From contig JAIVFJ010000161.1 of NCBI GenBank assembly GCA_025765615.1, forward strand, positions 1 to 64,000: a stretch of 64,000 nt of DNA, in the 5' to 3' direction. This document shows, in pieces, positions 42,001-52,684 of the stretch. Source of the DNA: Zopfochytrium polystomum. Taxonomy: Eukaryota > Chytridiomycota > Chytridiomycetes > Chytridiales > Chytridiaceae. Position 1 is the first letter of the stretch. Each line of letters opens with the position of its first letter. Position numbers and translations under genes: made by a program. The notes beneath the pieces were generated by a model. The model was not told where the DNA came from. It made no database searches and was given only the letters and a program-made list of their open reading frames with translations.

Positions 42001-44279
42001 CGGAGATGCAGACTCTTCTTGAAAATAACGGGCATCACTTCCTGGAGGCCTGCAGCTTGTTGGACTCACTCAATCTAGTGATTCCTGCCATGACGAAGCT
42101 TCAGATTTTGTTGAATGGTTCTGGAAAGAAAACCTTGGAAACGTTGATGACAGACATGAAAAGAGTTTTGCAAAAGTTTCTCATTCCACTCAAGGCATCA
42201 GCCTTGCAGGCTTATTTCACTGCTGTTCCATTCTCTCCAAGTGGTTCTGAATTTCACAAGAAATTTGTAGAGAAGTTGCCACAAAATTTGTCATTCCCAA
42301 GAGTTGTGAAGGGGCAGTCAACAGTGTGGCCTGCTTGCATGAATGTTCTTGAGGGACACTCTGCTTCTGTCACCTCTGCAGCATTCAGTCCTGATGGGCA
42401 GTTTGTTGTGTCCGGAAGTGAGGACAAGACAGTCAGGATTTGGAATGCGTCCACTGGCCAGGAGACGCACAAGCTGGTGGGACACAAAAATTATGTTAGA
42501 TGTGCAGCATTCAGTCCTGATGGGCAATTTGCTGTGTCTGGAAGTCACGACAAGTCAGTCAGGATTTGGAATGCATCCACTGGCCAGGAGGTGCACAAGC
42601 TGCTGGGACACTCTGCTTTTGTCACCTCTGCAGCATTCAGTCCTGATGGGCAGTTTGTTGTGACTGGAAGTGGAGACAGGACAGTCAAGATTTGGAATGC
42701 TTCCACTGGCCTGGAGCTGCATAAGCTGGAGGGGCACTCTGATCGTGTCAATTCGGCAGCATTCAGTCCTGATGGGCACTCAGTTGTGTCTGGAAGTGAT
42801 GACAAGACAGTCAGGATTTGGAATGCATCCACTGGCCAGGAGATGCACAAGCTGGTGGGACACAACGATGGGGTCAATTCTGCATTATTCAGTCCAGATG
42901 GGCAGTTTGTTGTGTCTGGAAGTGGAGACCACACAGTCAGGATTTGGAACGTATCCACTGGCCAGGAGACGCACAAGCTGGTGGGACACACCAGTTATGT
43001 CAAAACTGCAGCATTCAGTCCTGATGGGCAGTTTGTTGTGTCTGGAAGTTGGGACAGGACAGTCAGGATTTGGAATGCGTCCACTGGCCAGGAGATGGAC
43101 AAGCTGGTGGGACACTCTGCTTTTGTCACCTCTGCAGCATTCAGTCCTGATGGGCAGTTTGTTGTGTCTGGAAGTGATGACAAGACAGTCAGGATTTGGA
43201 ACGCATCCTCTGGCCAGGAGGTGCACAAGCTGGTGGGACACTCTGCCCCAGTCAACTCTGCAGCATTCAGTCCTGATGGGCACTCAGTTGTGTCTGGAAG
43301 TGATGACAAGACAGTCAGGATTTGGAATGCATCCACCGGCCAGGAGGTGCACAAGATGGTGGGACACTCTGCTCCTGTCAACTTTGCAGCATTCAGTCCT
43401 GATGGGCAGTTTGTTGTGTCTGGAAGTAGAGACTGGACACTCAGGATTTGGAATGCATCCACTGGCCAGGAGGTGCACAAGCTGGCGGGACACTCTGCTC
43501 CTGTCAACTCTGCGGCATTCAGTCCTGATGGGCACTCAATTGTGTCTGGAAGTGGAGATGAGACAGTTAGGATTTGGAACACATCCACTGGCCAGGAGAT
43601 GCACAAGCTGGTGGGACACAACGATTGGGTCATCTCTGTAGCATTCAGTTCTGATGGGCAGTTTGTTGTGTCTGGAAGTTGGGACGAGACAGTCAGGATT
43701 TGGAATGCATCCACTGGCCAGGAGATGCACAAGCTGGTGGGACACAAGGATAATGTTAAATGTGCAGCATTCAGTCCTGATGGGCAGTTTGTTGTGTCTG
43801 GAAGTTGGGACAAGACAGTCAGGATTTGGAATGCATCCACTGGCAGAGCTTATTTAAGCTCGTTTAAGAAGTCAACCAAAGCCCACTGGCAGTTGATCCA
43901 CGAGCTTGATGGTTTCTCTTTCAGATTATCTGATGGATTCAGTGCTGATGGGCAGTCTGTTGTTTTGAGGGACCAAAATGGAAAAGCAAATCATATCAAC
44001 CTTGCAACTGGACTCCAATTACAAGAGGATGCTAGGTTTTCTGAAACCATTTCTTGCAACCAGAAATCGGGTTTTAGTGTTCGTGATGTGTCCGGGAAGA
44101 CACTGCAGGATGGCCAAACGGCTTCTGTGTCTATTATGAACAATGGTGTTTGGTTCTCACCCATCATCACTGAAGCCTTTTGCTGGCTTCCTCCTGAATT
44201 TCGAGTTGACCAACAACTCCTCACCAAAAATTCAATTCTTCTTCTTGGCAGTGGCTTTTCTTCTGTCATTCAGTTCTGA
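39092..44279 (+). CDS. TIR-NACHT-WD40 receptor (NLR/STAND protein), six exons
   Basis: Exons are 39092-39325, 39384-39612, 39679-39745, 39792-40071, 40117-40376 and 40454-44279, all phase-consistent; about 1,631 residues. Order: an unassigned N-terminal module of about 78 residues (ubiquitin/PB1-like feel), an Ala/Thr/Ser-rich linker, and a TIR-like domain (about residues 170-330) with FWDAKCLAFGQKW and LLEWELAL. The Glu of LLEWELAL aligns with the TIR NADase glutamate region. Next come NACHT with Walker A GVAGVGKS (about 447) and Walker B LVVDALDE (about 551), a helical region, and twelve 42-residue WD40 repeats (about 990-1490) with a nearly constant FSPDGQFVVSGS..D.TVRIW core. By family knowledge such STAND proteins sense ligands with the repeats, oligomerise through NACHT and signal through TIR. 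No transmembrane segment is seen, so it is probably cytosolic. Confidence 0.85.
42345..43857 (+). repeat. Tandem WD40-coding repeats, 12 x 126 bp
   Basis: Twelve in-frame 126-bp units with very high nucleotide identity (for example GCATTCAGTCCTGATGGGCA recurs in most units). Differences cluster in the codons just after GH (SASV, KNYV, SDRV, NDGV, TSYV, SAPV, NDWV, KDNV) and between GS and D (E, H, G, D, W, R). Confidence 0.95.
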
Positions 44280-44784
44280 TTTCGTTTTTGTTGCAGAATG
44301 GGTGCATTTTTTATGAGACTTTGGAGGTTGTGGCTGTGATGCCTTGCACCCTCACAAGGTAGCTTAGATCACTTGAAGGGCTGCTTGTAATGTGACAATG
44401 GTCCCAAAATTGCTCTGAAAGCATTGGGACTTTCAAGCAAAACAGTTAACTGTGAGTTCTTTTGGAGGCTTTTAAATAGAGACTCTTAGTTTCTTTTCAA
44501 GCTTTTTTTTTTTTTTAAGTTTTTGTTGTCCCTTGTAGCTTGTGTTCTGGAAACATGAATAGTTGCAGAAAGCTGATGCTGAATGGAGCCCATTGTATAC
44601 AGCTGAAATCAAATTGAGTGAGGCTTCAGACTAACTTGAAGTTGATTCGATAAATGGAGCTGCATTATATTTGAGGTTCCCATTCCATTCCCCATTTGAA
44701 TCTGGTTTGACACAATTTGATGCAGTCCACAATGTCCAAACCACCATGCAGGACGGAGGTGCAGACAGAAATGCAGTCTGCTTT
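44280..44784. other. 3' flank of the receptor gene
   Basis: No gene seen. Contains a 12-base T run near 44505. Poly-A signal not resolved. Confidence 0.4.
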
Positions 44785-45187
44785 GTGCAAACAACCCAGT
44801 CTGAGTGAGTGAGTGGAAGGAGTGAGATGTGTGCTTGTGGGTGGTCCTTCTCCCCAACTTGGAGAGAAAGAGAAAAACTCTGTCATGAATAATTGATACA
44901 TAATGATGATATGCATGTGATATGGACACTGCAATAGTTGCTAGGCAAGCTTGACCAGCACAGGGTAAAAACCTCTCCTATATTATCTGCTTGAGCAGAG
45001 GAGGCCGAAAACTGTTGACACAGGGTTTCCATTCCACTTAATACTTGGAGTATTTGTCAACAGTGCAAGCCAGCACCTGGGTTTTGGCTTGCTCTCCTCA
45101 TGGCATTGTGAGAATGATAGCTGACAGTCACAATAGGTTTAGGCCCTTCTTGCACCTCTTCCTGCAACCCAGTCAGATCTGCCTAAC
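44785..45187 (-). repeat. Interspersed repeat family S, copy f (near full length)
   Basis: Minus-orientation copy with CTCCAAGTTGGGGAGAAGG, the CTGCTTGAGCAGAGGAGG region and the AGCTGACAGTCACAATAGG region, ending at GCCTAAC. Confidence 0.8.
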
Positions 45188-45324
45188 CTTTGGGACAAAG
45201 TTTTGGTCATGTATGCTGCAGGTGTGGTCCACTCTGAGCACACTGACCAACTTTGCTGTTCTTGCTGGAAAATGTGTTGGAGAAGATGAGATACTAGTCA
45301 AAAGAGTAACACTTGGAATTTGCC

Positions 45325-45579
45325 ACATTCATAGGCATTGCGCAACAGTGGGTTTGGTGGTAGGATTATTGCCTGCCAAGCAGTAGACCTGCATCCTTGA
45401 CACACTCTCCCTCTAATACCTTTCTAGGGCTCTGGAGTCACCTTCCTGATTTGGGAAATGAAACCCATGCAGGGCCTCTTCACCAGCCCAGCCGCATCTC
45501 AAGGTCCCAAGACCCTTTTTTGCCAACAGCACAAACACCACAAACAAACAATGAGGCTGGACAGGAGAGAAGAAGAATT
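45325..45579 (-). repeat. Segmental duplicate block V, inverted copy 2
   Basis: Inverted, diverged match to 22572-22825, located 3' of the tRNA-Val gene here as there. Confidence 0.65.
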
Positions 45580-45653
45580 TGGTCACGTCCAGACTCAAAC
45601 TGGAGACTGTCTGTGTGTTAGACAGACGTGATAACCAACTATACCATGTGACC
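45580..45653 (-). tRNA. tRNA-Val (AAC), duplicate, possibly decaying
   Basis: Same body as 22498-22571 (CTAACAC loop, TCTGT/ACAGA). The acceptor has one mismatch (GGTCACA/CGTGACC) and the B-box is AGTTTGAGTCT, a CG to TG change. Confidence 0.7.
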
Positions 45654-45807
45654 AGTGTAAGTCAGATTCTGTCTGTTTTAAAAGCATACCACCAACTGAC
45701 AAACCTTTCTCTGTAAGCCCCCAACGCCCAAAAAATAGAAAAGAGTTTGGCACATTCAAGGCTGGAGCAACAAACAAAGAAAATGCCTTGTTAAGCCGGC
45801 AAGGGTT

Positions 45808-46082
45808 ACAAATACTCCAAGTATTAAGTGGAACAGAAACCTGGTGTAAACAGTTCTCTTCCTCCTCCTCTGCTCAAGCAGATAATATAGGAGAGGTTTG
45901 TACCCTGTGCCAGTCACTCTTGCCTTGCAACTATTACAGCATGCATATCATCATTATGTATCAATTATTCATAACAGAGTTTTTTTCCCTTTCTCTCCAA
46001 GTTGGGGAGAGGGACCACCACAAACACACATCTCCACTTCATTCACTCCTTCCACTCACTCAATCAGAGCAGACTGTTTACA
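45808..46082 (+). repeat. Interspersed repeat family S, copy g (partial)
   Basis: Plus-orientation 3' two-thirds of the family, from AATACTCCAAGTATTAAGTGG to AGAGCAGACTGTTTACAG. It converges with copy f. Confidence 0.8.
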
Positions 46083-46565
46083 GTATCAGAAACCTTGCCA
46101 TTGTGGTTGCTTCTGCAGCAACACTGTGGCATCTCCTGCACCTGCCAGTTGCCTGCCAAGCCAATCTCTCACAGTTTGTGGACTTGCACGTTTTTGTTCT
46201 GTAGCCAAGACGCAGCCACACATGGCCCAGGTGCCCACACCTTGGGAGAGGAGAGGCTGCTGCAAAACATAAGTGAATTGGGGTTCCCACTGCGCAGTGC
46301 ACACCAGTCATAAGACAAGAATGGAGTTGGGCCACTGATTCTCTTCGAAAGCGCCCCCTTTCCCCCCTTGACCCTTCCTTCAGAGACCCAACAAATATAG
46401 CACAACAGCAGTGACACCACACTGCACCAAACAGAGAGACGACAATGGAGTCACTTGTTGGACTTCTTTGGCGAATGGTCCTTTTCTTGCTTTTGATGGA
46501 AACATGAGAGCAGTGGGGAAAATAAAAACCCAGAAAAAGTTGTGAAGACATGTACCCAGTCTATG

Positions 46566-46628
46566 ACAGACGGCGGACCCAGGTCTACCGCATAGCAGGA
46601 GATAATTCCACCACTGAACCACTGCTGC
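46566..46628 (-). pseudogene. tRNA-Gly-derived fragment
   Basis: Minus strand retains GTGGTTCAGTGGTGGAATTATC and CCTGCTATGCGG, recalling a Gly(GCC)-type 5' half. The T arm and 3' acceptor are lost. Confidence 0.5.
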
Positions 46629-46749
46629 ACTTAATGTTACTGACGACGTTTTAGATTGATTACTAAAGCTACTTATTGGTAGTGGAGAAAAGTTTCTTTG
46701 CAGTTTGCTCAAAGAACACCAGGATCCCAGAAAGAGCCAGCACCAGCAT

Positions 46750-47290
46750 CTCTGCAAGATGGCTGCCACCAATCATGCACAAACCCTACCAGCCACAAGA
46801 ATATTTATATGCAGCTTGACTGAAGGAATAAGCAAATGGCAGACAAAGGCAAACTATGTGATCAGACACAACAATCACTGTCAGCACAGTGACACCAATC
46901 TCAGTGCAGCTCCCCTGATGATCTTCCAAATCCAATTGTGAGTGTATCAGAAGTGGCAGCCTTGACCTACCAGCGCGCTGACCAGGAATTGGACCGGGGG
47001 CTAATGCTATCTGCCACAGGTGGAAGGCGTCTATTTTACCACTAGACTACCAGCGCCTTTCTGTTGCTTGGGGTTGTCATTGTGCTACCCATCCTGTTGC
47101 CAACCAATGCCAAGCATCACAGTCCTTGCATCGTTTGCCACCATTGGCAGCACTTTAGCCAGCCATCTCGCCCATGATTAGGAGCAAAGCGGTTGTTCAT
47201 ACAGGTTTGACAAATGTCCAACGCCACCAGAGGGGTTTTCTGTGTGCGTGCTGAAGTCATGCAAACAACAAGCCAGAATCAACAGAACAG
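46750..47290 (+). repeat. Segmental duplicate block G, copy 2
   Basis: Diverged direct copy of 23530-24075, with a tRNA-Gly-like gene at the matching position. Confidence 0.7.
46974..47056 (-). tRNA. tRNA-Gly (TCC) with intron, duplicate, probably decaying
   Basis: Matches the gene at 23767-23849 including the short insertion (CTGTGGCAGATA). The T loop is GGTCCAATTCC and the T stem has a mismatch, so function is doubtful. Confidence 0.55.
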
Positions 47291-47504
47291 CTCTAGCTCA
47301 CGTTCCGAATCAAAACAATTTTTCGCAATTTGCGACAAAAGGGGCCCATAACGGTATTGAGTCATGTAGTAGTAGCAATTTGGTCTTCACACACTCTTGC
47401 TTTGGGAAGGGGGCACTCACACAGCTTGGCCTACTCTGTACTTGCCTGAGGGAATGCTACCTCTACTTGCTTGGTCTGGGGACTCTGGCCAAAGAGGACT
47501 TCTA

Positions 47505-48370
47505 ATGAATGAACGAAAAGGAAAAGTGATTGTTGGCGCAAATTTTCAGCCCCTGTCCATCCCACAATCAGCCCACCGGTGTAAAGAACCCTATTTCACC
47601 AGGTGTGCCCCATCTAATCACACACAAAATGTGAGAACCTACAGTGAAAGCATTTTAGGATGCCTGGGCCTTGTTAGAGGTGCAAAACCCCTCCTCAGGA
47701 CTAGTACACACCCATGGTGCCCTGTGCACTGTTCCGCACTTGCAGCAGGGGGGGGCTCCTCAGGTGTGAGGATTCAGACCATTTAGAAAATCTCAGGATT
47801 TGGATCAGAACTGGGCTCGGAATCCTGCTGGTATGGTTCGGTACACACAGGTGTGGCGGCAGCACAGGGACAATAAAAAGAGAATAGAAAAGAAAAATCT
47901 GTTGTTTTGCTGATGGTTTTTTCCTCTTTTTGTTACTTTTTTTGCACTGCCATTTTGGTTGTTTTTTGGTTTTTTTTTTTCTGTTTTGGTGCCCTTGATC
48001 CAGGACCTGAAAAAGTCGTTCTGGTACCAGTTTTTGGCTTGAAATTAGTTTGTGAATTTCGATCCTTGCTCAGGCGCCTCCTCTTGAAGCAGGAAATGTA
48101 AAGCCACCTCTGAATCAGTCTCATCTGGACCTGTTGCATACTCTCTGGCCTGGGTGTTCGAATCTCCTACTCCTCCTGGCAGACCATGGGGTGTGGCACT
48201 CCAGGACAATTCCAGTGCAGAACAGGTTGAGACAAAGTGTGGGGAAGCAGCACTGTGTGTGGCGCAACTGAGCAGAGTGTGATGGTGTTGTGGCAAATGC
48301 AATGATGCAGCAACAGAAATTCTCCTTAAGCTGACAAGGTCGCTCTCTATAAGCTCAAATTTTTGGACAC
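47505..48370 (+). repeat. Segmental duplicate block H, copy 2 (expanded)
   Basis: Two separated portions (47505-47615 and 48060-48370) match consecutive parts of 24895-25400, split by about 440 bp of unrelated sequence. Confidence 0.6.
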
Positions 48371-48544
48371 CCTGTCTCCTCTGCTGCTCAAATTCCACAC
48401 TCCTTCCCATCTTAAAGACTTGTCTTAACCCTTTTGCCACTAGACTACCACATCAGGAGCGTAATTACGATTGTGTGAGTCCGATTTGGACCGACGCTGT
48501 AGTTCCCCACCACTAGAGGCTTTAGCTACATTGGACGAAAGATA

Positions 48545-48937
48545 TCATGGAGGAATGAAAGAAAGATGAGTTTGACGTTTTTGGGGTTGTGGTGTAAGTG
48601 ATGATCCACTGATTTTGGGAGGAGTTTGAAAATAGGCACTCTTAAAGACCTCCATGTTGCTCTCTGACAGGAGTGGTTTTAATTTCAATGTCTTTGTGTA
48701 GGAACTCTGGCACTGCAACTCACGAATGTTATCTTCATTGACTGATAAGTGTGAGAAGTGCGTTTTGAGATGTTTCAACTGATCAGTCCCCATGTTGTCT
48801 GCTACTGTCTTTGCTATCGTCTTGAAGCAAGCGATGTGTGTGGCTTCAACAGGACATTCTGGAGAGCGTTGACAACAGGGCATGATGTGCTGGTGGCAGA
48901 AACCAGTATATGTGTGAATCTCTTCTGAACGGAGCAC
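48545..48937 (-). CDS. Hypothetical 130-residue open frame
   Basis: Starts MLRSEEIHTYTGFCHQH, contains a Cys/His-rich N-terminal part and ends PQPQKRQTHLSFIPP. No domain, intron or neighbour supports function. It lies in CpG-poor repeat-rich sequence and may be a transposon remnant. Confidence 0.25.
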   Translation of the reverse strand: MLRSEEIHTYTGFCHQHIMPCCQRSPECPVEATHIACFKTIAKTVADNMGTDQLKHLKTHFSHLSVNEDNIRELQCQSSYTKTLKLKPLLSESNMEVFKSAYFQTPPKISGSSLTPQPQKRQTHLSFIPP

Positions 48938-49169
48938 AACTTCTGCTCAGAATTCACTTTACATGCCACTTCTTCCTTCTTGCAAAATGCAACGGTCTCG
49001 GTGGATTGCAGAAATATTGATACTGCACGTCGCGTTACGTCGCTCCCCTTTTTTTTTTTTTTTTTTTGAATCTTTTCCGGGGGATGGGGTTGGGTTTTGT
49101 CTTTCGTCGGGGTCGTTTTAGGTAATCATCGCCATCTCTCTCATTTGATTGGGCGGAGGCTGTGCACCC

Positions 49170-49251
49170 ACACACACACTCGCACACACACACTCACACA
49201 CACACACTCTCTCTCTCTCTCGCTCTCTCTCTTTCTCTCTCTCTCTCTCTC

Positions 49252-49282
<31 letters not shown>
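49170..49282 (+). repeat. (CA)n/(TC)n low-complexity tract
   Basis: CACACA-rich then TCTCTC-rich sequence of about 110 bp, in the leader region of the UBL3-like gene. Confidence 0.9.
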
Positions 49283-49313
49283 ACAAAGACAACAAACAGA
49301 GCCACCCCAACCC

Positions 49314-49560
49314 ATGGCCGCCGCCGGCGCTTCCACGCCTTCGCCTTTGTCGACTTCGTCGGCACCGCCAGCAGCACCAGCATCAGCAGCAGCAGCATCG
49401 GCACCAGAAGAAGAGGCCTCCGGGGGCGGCGGCGTGCCCTCCGGCAAAGTCAACCTGCGCCTGCTGCTTGTCAACGGCCAAAAGTCAGACTTTCTCGTCA
49501 ACCCGACGGATCGCATCGACGCCGTCAAGCAGGCCGTCTTTGCCGCCTGGCCAAAAGGTG

Positions 49561-49594
<34 letters not shown>

Positions 49595-50081
49595 CTTTCT
49601 TCTTTCTCCCACCACCACCACCGCACGATCGATCGATCGATCGATCATGGACGTCCTCTTTTCACAGCGCCTAACGACCCCCACTAAAACATCAGAGTGG
49701 ACGGAGGAGGTCCCTGCAGGCCCAGGGAACCTGCGGATCTTGCTGCGCGGCAAGTTTCTCGAAGACGCGACGACCATCAACGGTAAAATGAGAGGAGACG
49801 AGATCACCGCCCCCCCCACTCCACCAACACATCCCGTAACATCCCCCACCCACAGCCGCGCCAATCCCGGCGGGAGAGACCACGATCGTGCATTTGCTAA
49901 TCAGGCCCGACACTGCACGGGCGGCTACGGCGGGTGAGATATTTCACAGATATTGTTTTGCTGAAACCGGCTGACAATCAATTGGCTCACACGACCGCCC
50001 CTCCCAGCCAATAATCCGGCTAAAGGAGAGCCAGAGAATCGGGGGGCCGGCCGCGGTGGCTGCCAGTGCTCGATTCTGTAG
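49314..50081 (+). CDS. UBL3: UBL3/MUB-like membrane-anchored ubiquitin-fold protein, four exons
   Basis: Exons are 49314-49557, 49696-49782, 49856-49933 and 50008-50081; 160 residues, all phases agree. An Ala/Pro-rich N-terminus precedes a ubiquitin-like fold: VNLRLLLVNGQKSDFLVNPT, IDAVKQAVFAAWPK, EWTEEV, LRILLRGKFLEDATTIN, TTIVHLLIRP. This is the UBL3/MUB pattern, including the Trp-rich E2-docking-like loop. The last small exon adds a Gly-rich tail ending GCQCSIL, a CaaX-type prenylation signal (CSIL), the usual membrane anchor of the family. Intron 1 (138 nt) begins with GT repeats. By family knowledge it sits on membranes and affects E2 recruitment or protein sorting. Confidence 0.85.
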
Positions 50082-50802
50082 TATTCCCCCCCCCCCTCCC
50101 CCTCTGACCCCGAGCCCTCCCCCCATCCTCTACCTTTCTACTTTTGAGATTCCAATCCCCGTTGTTCCAGTTTGTTTTATTGGCGTTGTTGAATCGTTTG
50201 TTTCATTTTCACTTCATGGCCCGTTTGCCCCCCCTTCCGCAGCGTTGTGCTTTTATAATATTGGTCGCTCGCCCCCTTTTTCGGCCATTCGCCCTTTGGC
50301 CATTTTTTCGTTCTAGCTGCGCCGGAAATTCCTTTCACCGCTGGATGCTTGCACTGGGCGGACGTAATTTGCCCAAAGCCATTATCACAGGTTCCGTGGG
50401 ATCTCTGCACTCACCAACGGTTTGCTGGGATCCGTAGCTCCTCATCAGTTAGTTCATTTGCTTGCTTGCTTGAAGTCATACCTAATTATATGTTTCACGT
50501 GGTCTGCGAAAACGTCGGTTACGTAAGAAAATGCCCCCCACTTCCTTTCTCGGGTCCTTTTTTCAAATATAAAGGCAGCTGTGTGTTTCAGTAACTCTCC
50601 AACGAGCCTCCAAGGATTGCGACTGCAACCAGGCTGTATCGACACACCAAATTCTTTCTTGAAGCGGTTTTTTCTATCCTGCTCTCCCCGCAAAGTCAAC
50701 TACGCCGACGGGGAAAAGAAAAGAAGCTACCAAAGTAGAGCAAGAGGTCCTTTCCTAATCGACCCCCATCCGCCCACCGAAACTCCTCAAGCAAATTTTT
50801 CT
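50082..50802. other. Intergenic between convergent genes
   Basis: 3' flanks of the UBL3-like and KDEL-receptor-like genes. No supported gene was seen. Confidence 0.4.
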
Positions 50803-51106
50803 TCACCTCGCGAGAAAGTACACGTACAGAAAGTCGACCCACAGGGCGACGCCGCCCCACACCACCACAGCGGCGCCCCAGGAGCGCCCGCCGCCGCTTG
50901 CATCTCCCTCGACGACCCCGAACCGGCCCGCAAAGAGCACGTAGCGCGCCGCGAGCGACGCGCGGGCGAGGGCGTGGAGCAGGACCCAACCCGCGCCGAC
51001 GCGGCCCTTGGCGCGCGTCGTCCAGGTGAGGGTGAGCTGCGGGAAGACGGCGGTGGCGTGGAGGATGGAGGCGGTGGTTGCGAGGATCTGTTTGGTTGTT
51101 GTGTGT

Positions 51107-51162
<56 letters not shown>

Positions 51163-51880
51163 CGTGTGTATTTCTTGGTGGGCTCCAAGAGCGAAAACAC
51201 TCACTGTGCCAAAGCCGCCGCCGCCGATGAGAGCGCAAACAAAGGACGCCAGGATCAGGTACTCGTACGGAAACGCGTCGTTCTTGATGTTGCCGACTCT
51301 GCCGTGGGGTGTCAGATTCGTGAGAGATCGGTCAGCGGACCTTTCACCCCTGCACTGGAAGCGGGCCCCGACAAAAAAGATACTCACTTCACGGACGGCT
51401 GCGCCAGCAGGAACACGGTCCAGGCGGGCAAGCCGATGACGGCGGCGTCCATGATCAGGGTGCCGTTGGACAGTTTGTCTGGCCAGGTGGTGGGCAGGAA
51501 GACGTCGCCGTGGTGGAGGAGGGCGACGAGGAGGAGGACGAGGTGGGTTTTGATGGAGACGTGGGTCGCGTCGCGGGTCCATGCCTTGGGTTTTTCGGGG
51601 TTAGGGGCGTTGTTGAGCAGCAGGGTAGATCGCGACGCCAGGTCGGGAAGAGTCCACCCCACCGCGAACCCCGGGACCGGGATCGCGGGATGCGATCGCA
51701 GGGATGGGGCGCGCGCTATCGCGCCGTCTCGCGATCCGCCTGGTTGCGAGGGGGGGGGGGGTCGGGGAGGTTGGTTGGTTGGGGTCGGCTTACCACGCGG
51801 GCGGCAAGGAGGAGCGCGGCCGCGAGCGACGCCTGCGTCTCGAAGCGGAAGAGCGCGAGGGCTGCGGCGGATCCCGTCAT
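50803..51880 (-). CDS. Divergent KDEL-receptor-like (ERD2 family) membrane protein
   Basis: Minus-strand exons are 51794-51880, about 51388-51715, 51205-51298 and 50803-51087. Hydrophobic segments follow the seven-span pattern of ERD2. Landmarks matched from memory are FRFETQASLAAALLLAARV, HVSIKTHLVLLLVALLHHGD, DAFPYEYLILASF, AVFPQLTLTWTT, ARASLAARYVLF and WVDFLYVYFLAR at the C-terminus. Family role: retrieval of escaped ER residents from the Golgi. Exon 2's 5' junction does not keep phase with exon 1 by any AG I found, so that boundary is uncertain. An inserted Pro/Asn/Lys segment makes it longer than the usual 210 or so residues. Key ligand-contact residues cannot be verified without alignment. 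Confidence 0.6.
51110..51160 (+). repeat. (GT)n microsatellite in intron
   Basis: About 40 bp of GT on the plus strand, i.e. (AC)n on the coding strand, inside intron 3 of the KDEL-receptor-like gene. Confidence 0.95.
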
Positions 51881-52101
51881 TCGTGTTTACTTTTTATTTT
51901 CTTCTTTTTCCCCTCCGCCTTCAAGGCGTCAAAACCAGCCTGCGAGCAAGTAGTCAAGTTTACTCGCTGGAATGCTTCGACGTGAGCTTGGCGAATCCGC
52001 GGTCTCGCAAGCTAAAGAGGTCGCATTTTTTGACTTCCCACCAGGTGATCTTCGACAAAACGTTGCGGGATAAGTATAATTAACAATTTATTGTATCGCA
52101 G

Positions 52102-52173
52102 TCCTCGGTCGTCTAATGGTTAAGATTCCACCCTCTCACGGTGGCGATCGGGGTTCGATTCCCCGCCGGGGAG
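52102..52173 (+). tRNA. tRNA-Glu (CTC), copy 2
   Basis: Acceptor TCCTCGG/CCGGGGA (one wobble), anticodon stem CCACC/GGTGG with loop CTCTCAC, T arm CGGGG-TTCGATT-CCCCG. No intron. Its body is the same as 27055-27126. Confidence 0.95.
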
Positions 52174-52620
52174 GTTTTTCATGGAGATTCCTCTCACAGT
52201 TGGCTGCACCTCAATTTTTAACTGCCGTTCTCTCGATAACGGCTACTTTGTGACGTAATTTTTGATATTTCTGTCACTAACCTCACGTGCGAGCGGAGCG
52301 CAAGGTGGTAAGTGAGAATCCATTGGAACCACACTCTCACCCTTTGCTTTCCTTCAAGTGGCGAAAGGTATTAATGCGAGTATTTTTTGTTTGCTTCGAG
52401 AGCTCCACGGGAGCAGGTATGGGGTGAAAATTCTGGAATGCACGTTACCGTGACACTTTTCTGACCTCTCACCAACGCATGGATTGACCCTATGTACATG
52501 TACATTCATGTATATTACCACTCGGTGCAACGGCACACACGATTTTTGTTTGTTGTTACAGTACAAAAACCAACAGATGTCTGGTTGGGTGGTACGGCAA
52601 CACTACATTTCGTAATTGGA
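52174..52620. other. Intergenic
   Basis: No gene seen in about 450 bp between tRNA-Glu and the next weak coding signal. It holds a palindromic TGTACATGTACA at about 52494. Confidence 0.4.
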
Positions 52621-52684
52621 CTATATGCTTGAAAATTGGGCCCATCTTTCCATTTTGGCCCGCCCATTTTTTCGAGCGCTCTTC

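Noticed and set aside
49118..49864. 248-codon minus-strand frame across the UBL3-like gene
   Set aside because: Antisense to conserved exons and through CA/GT tracts; a shadow.
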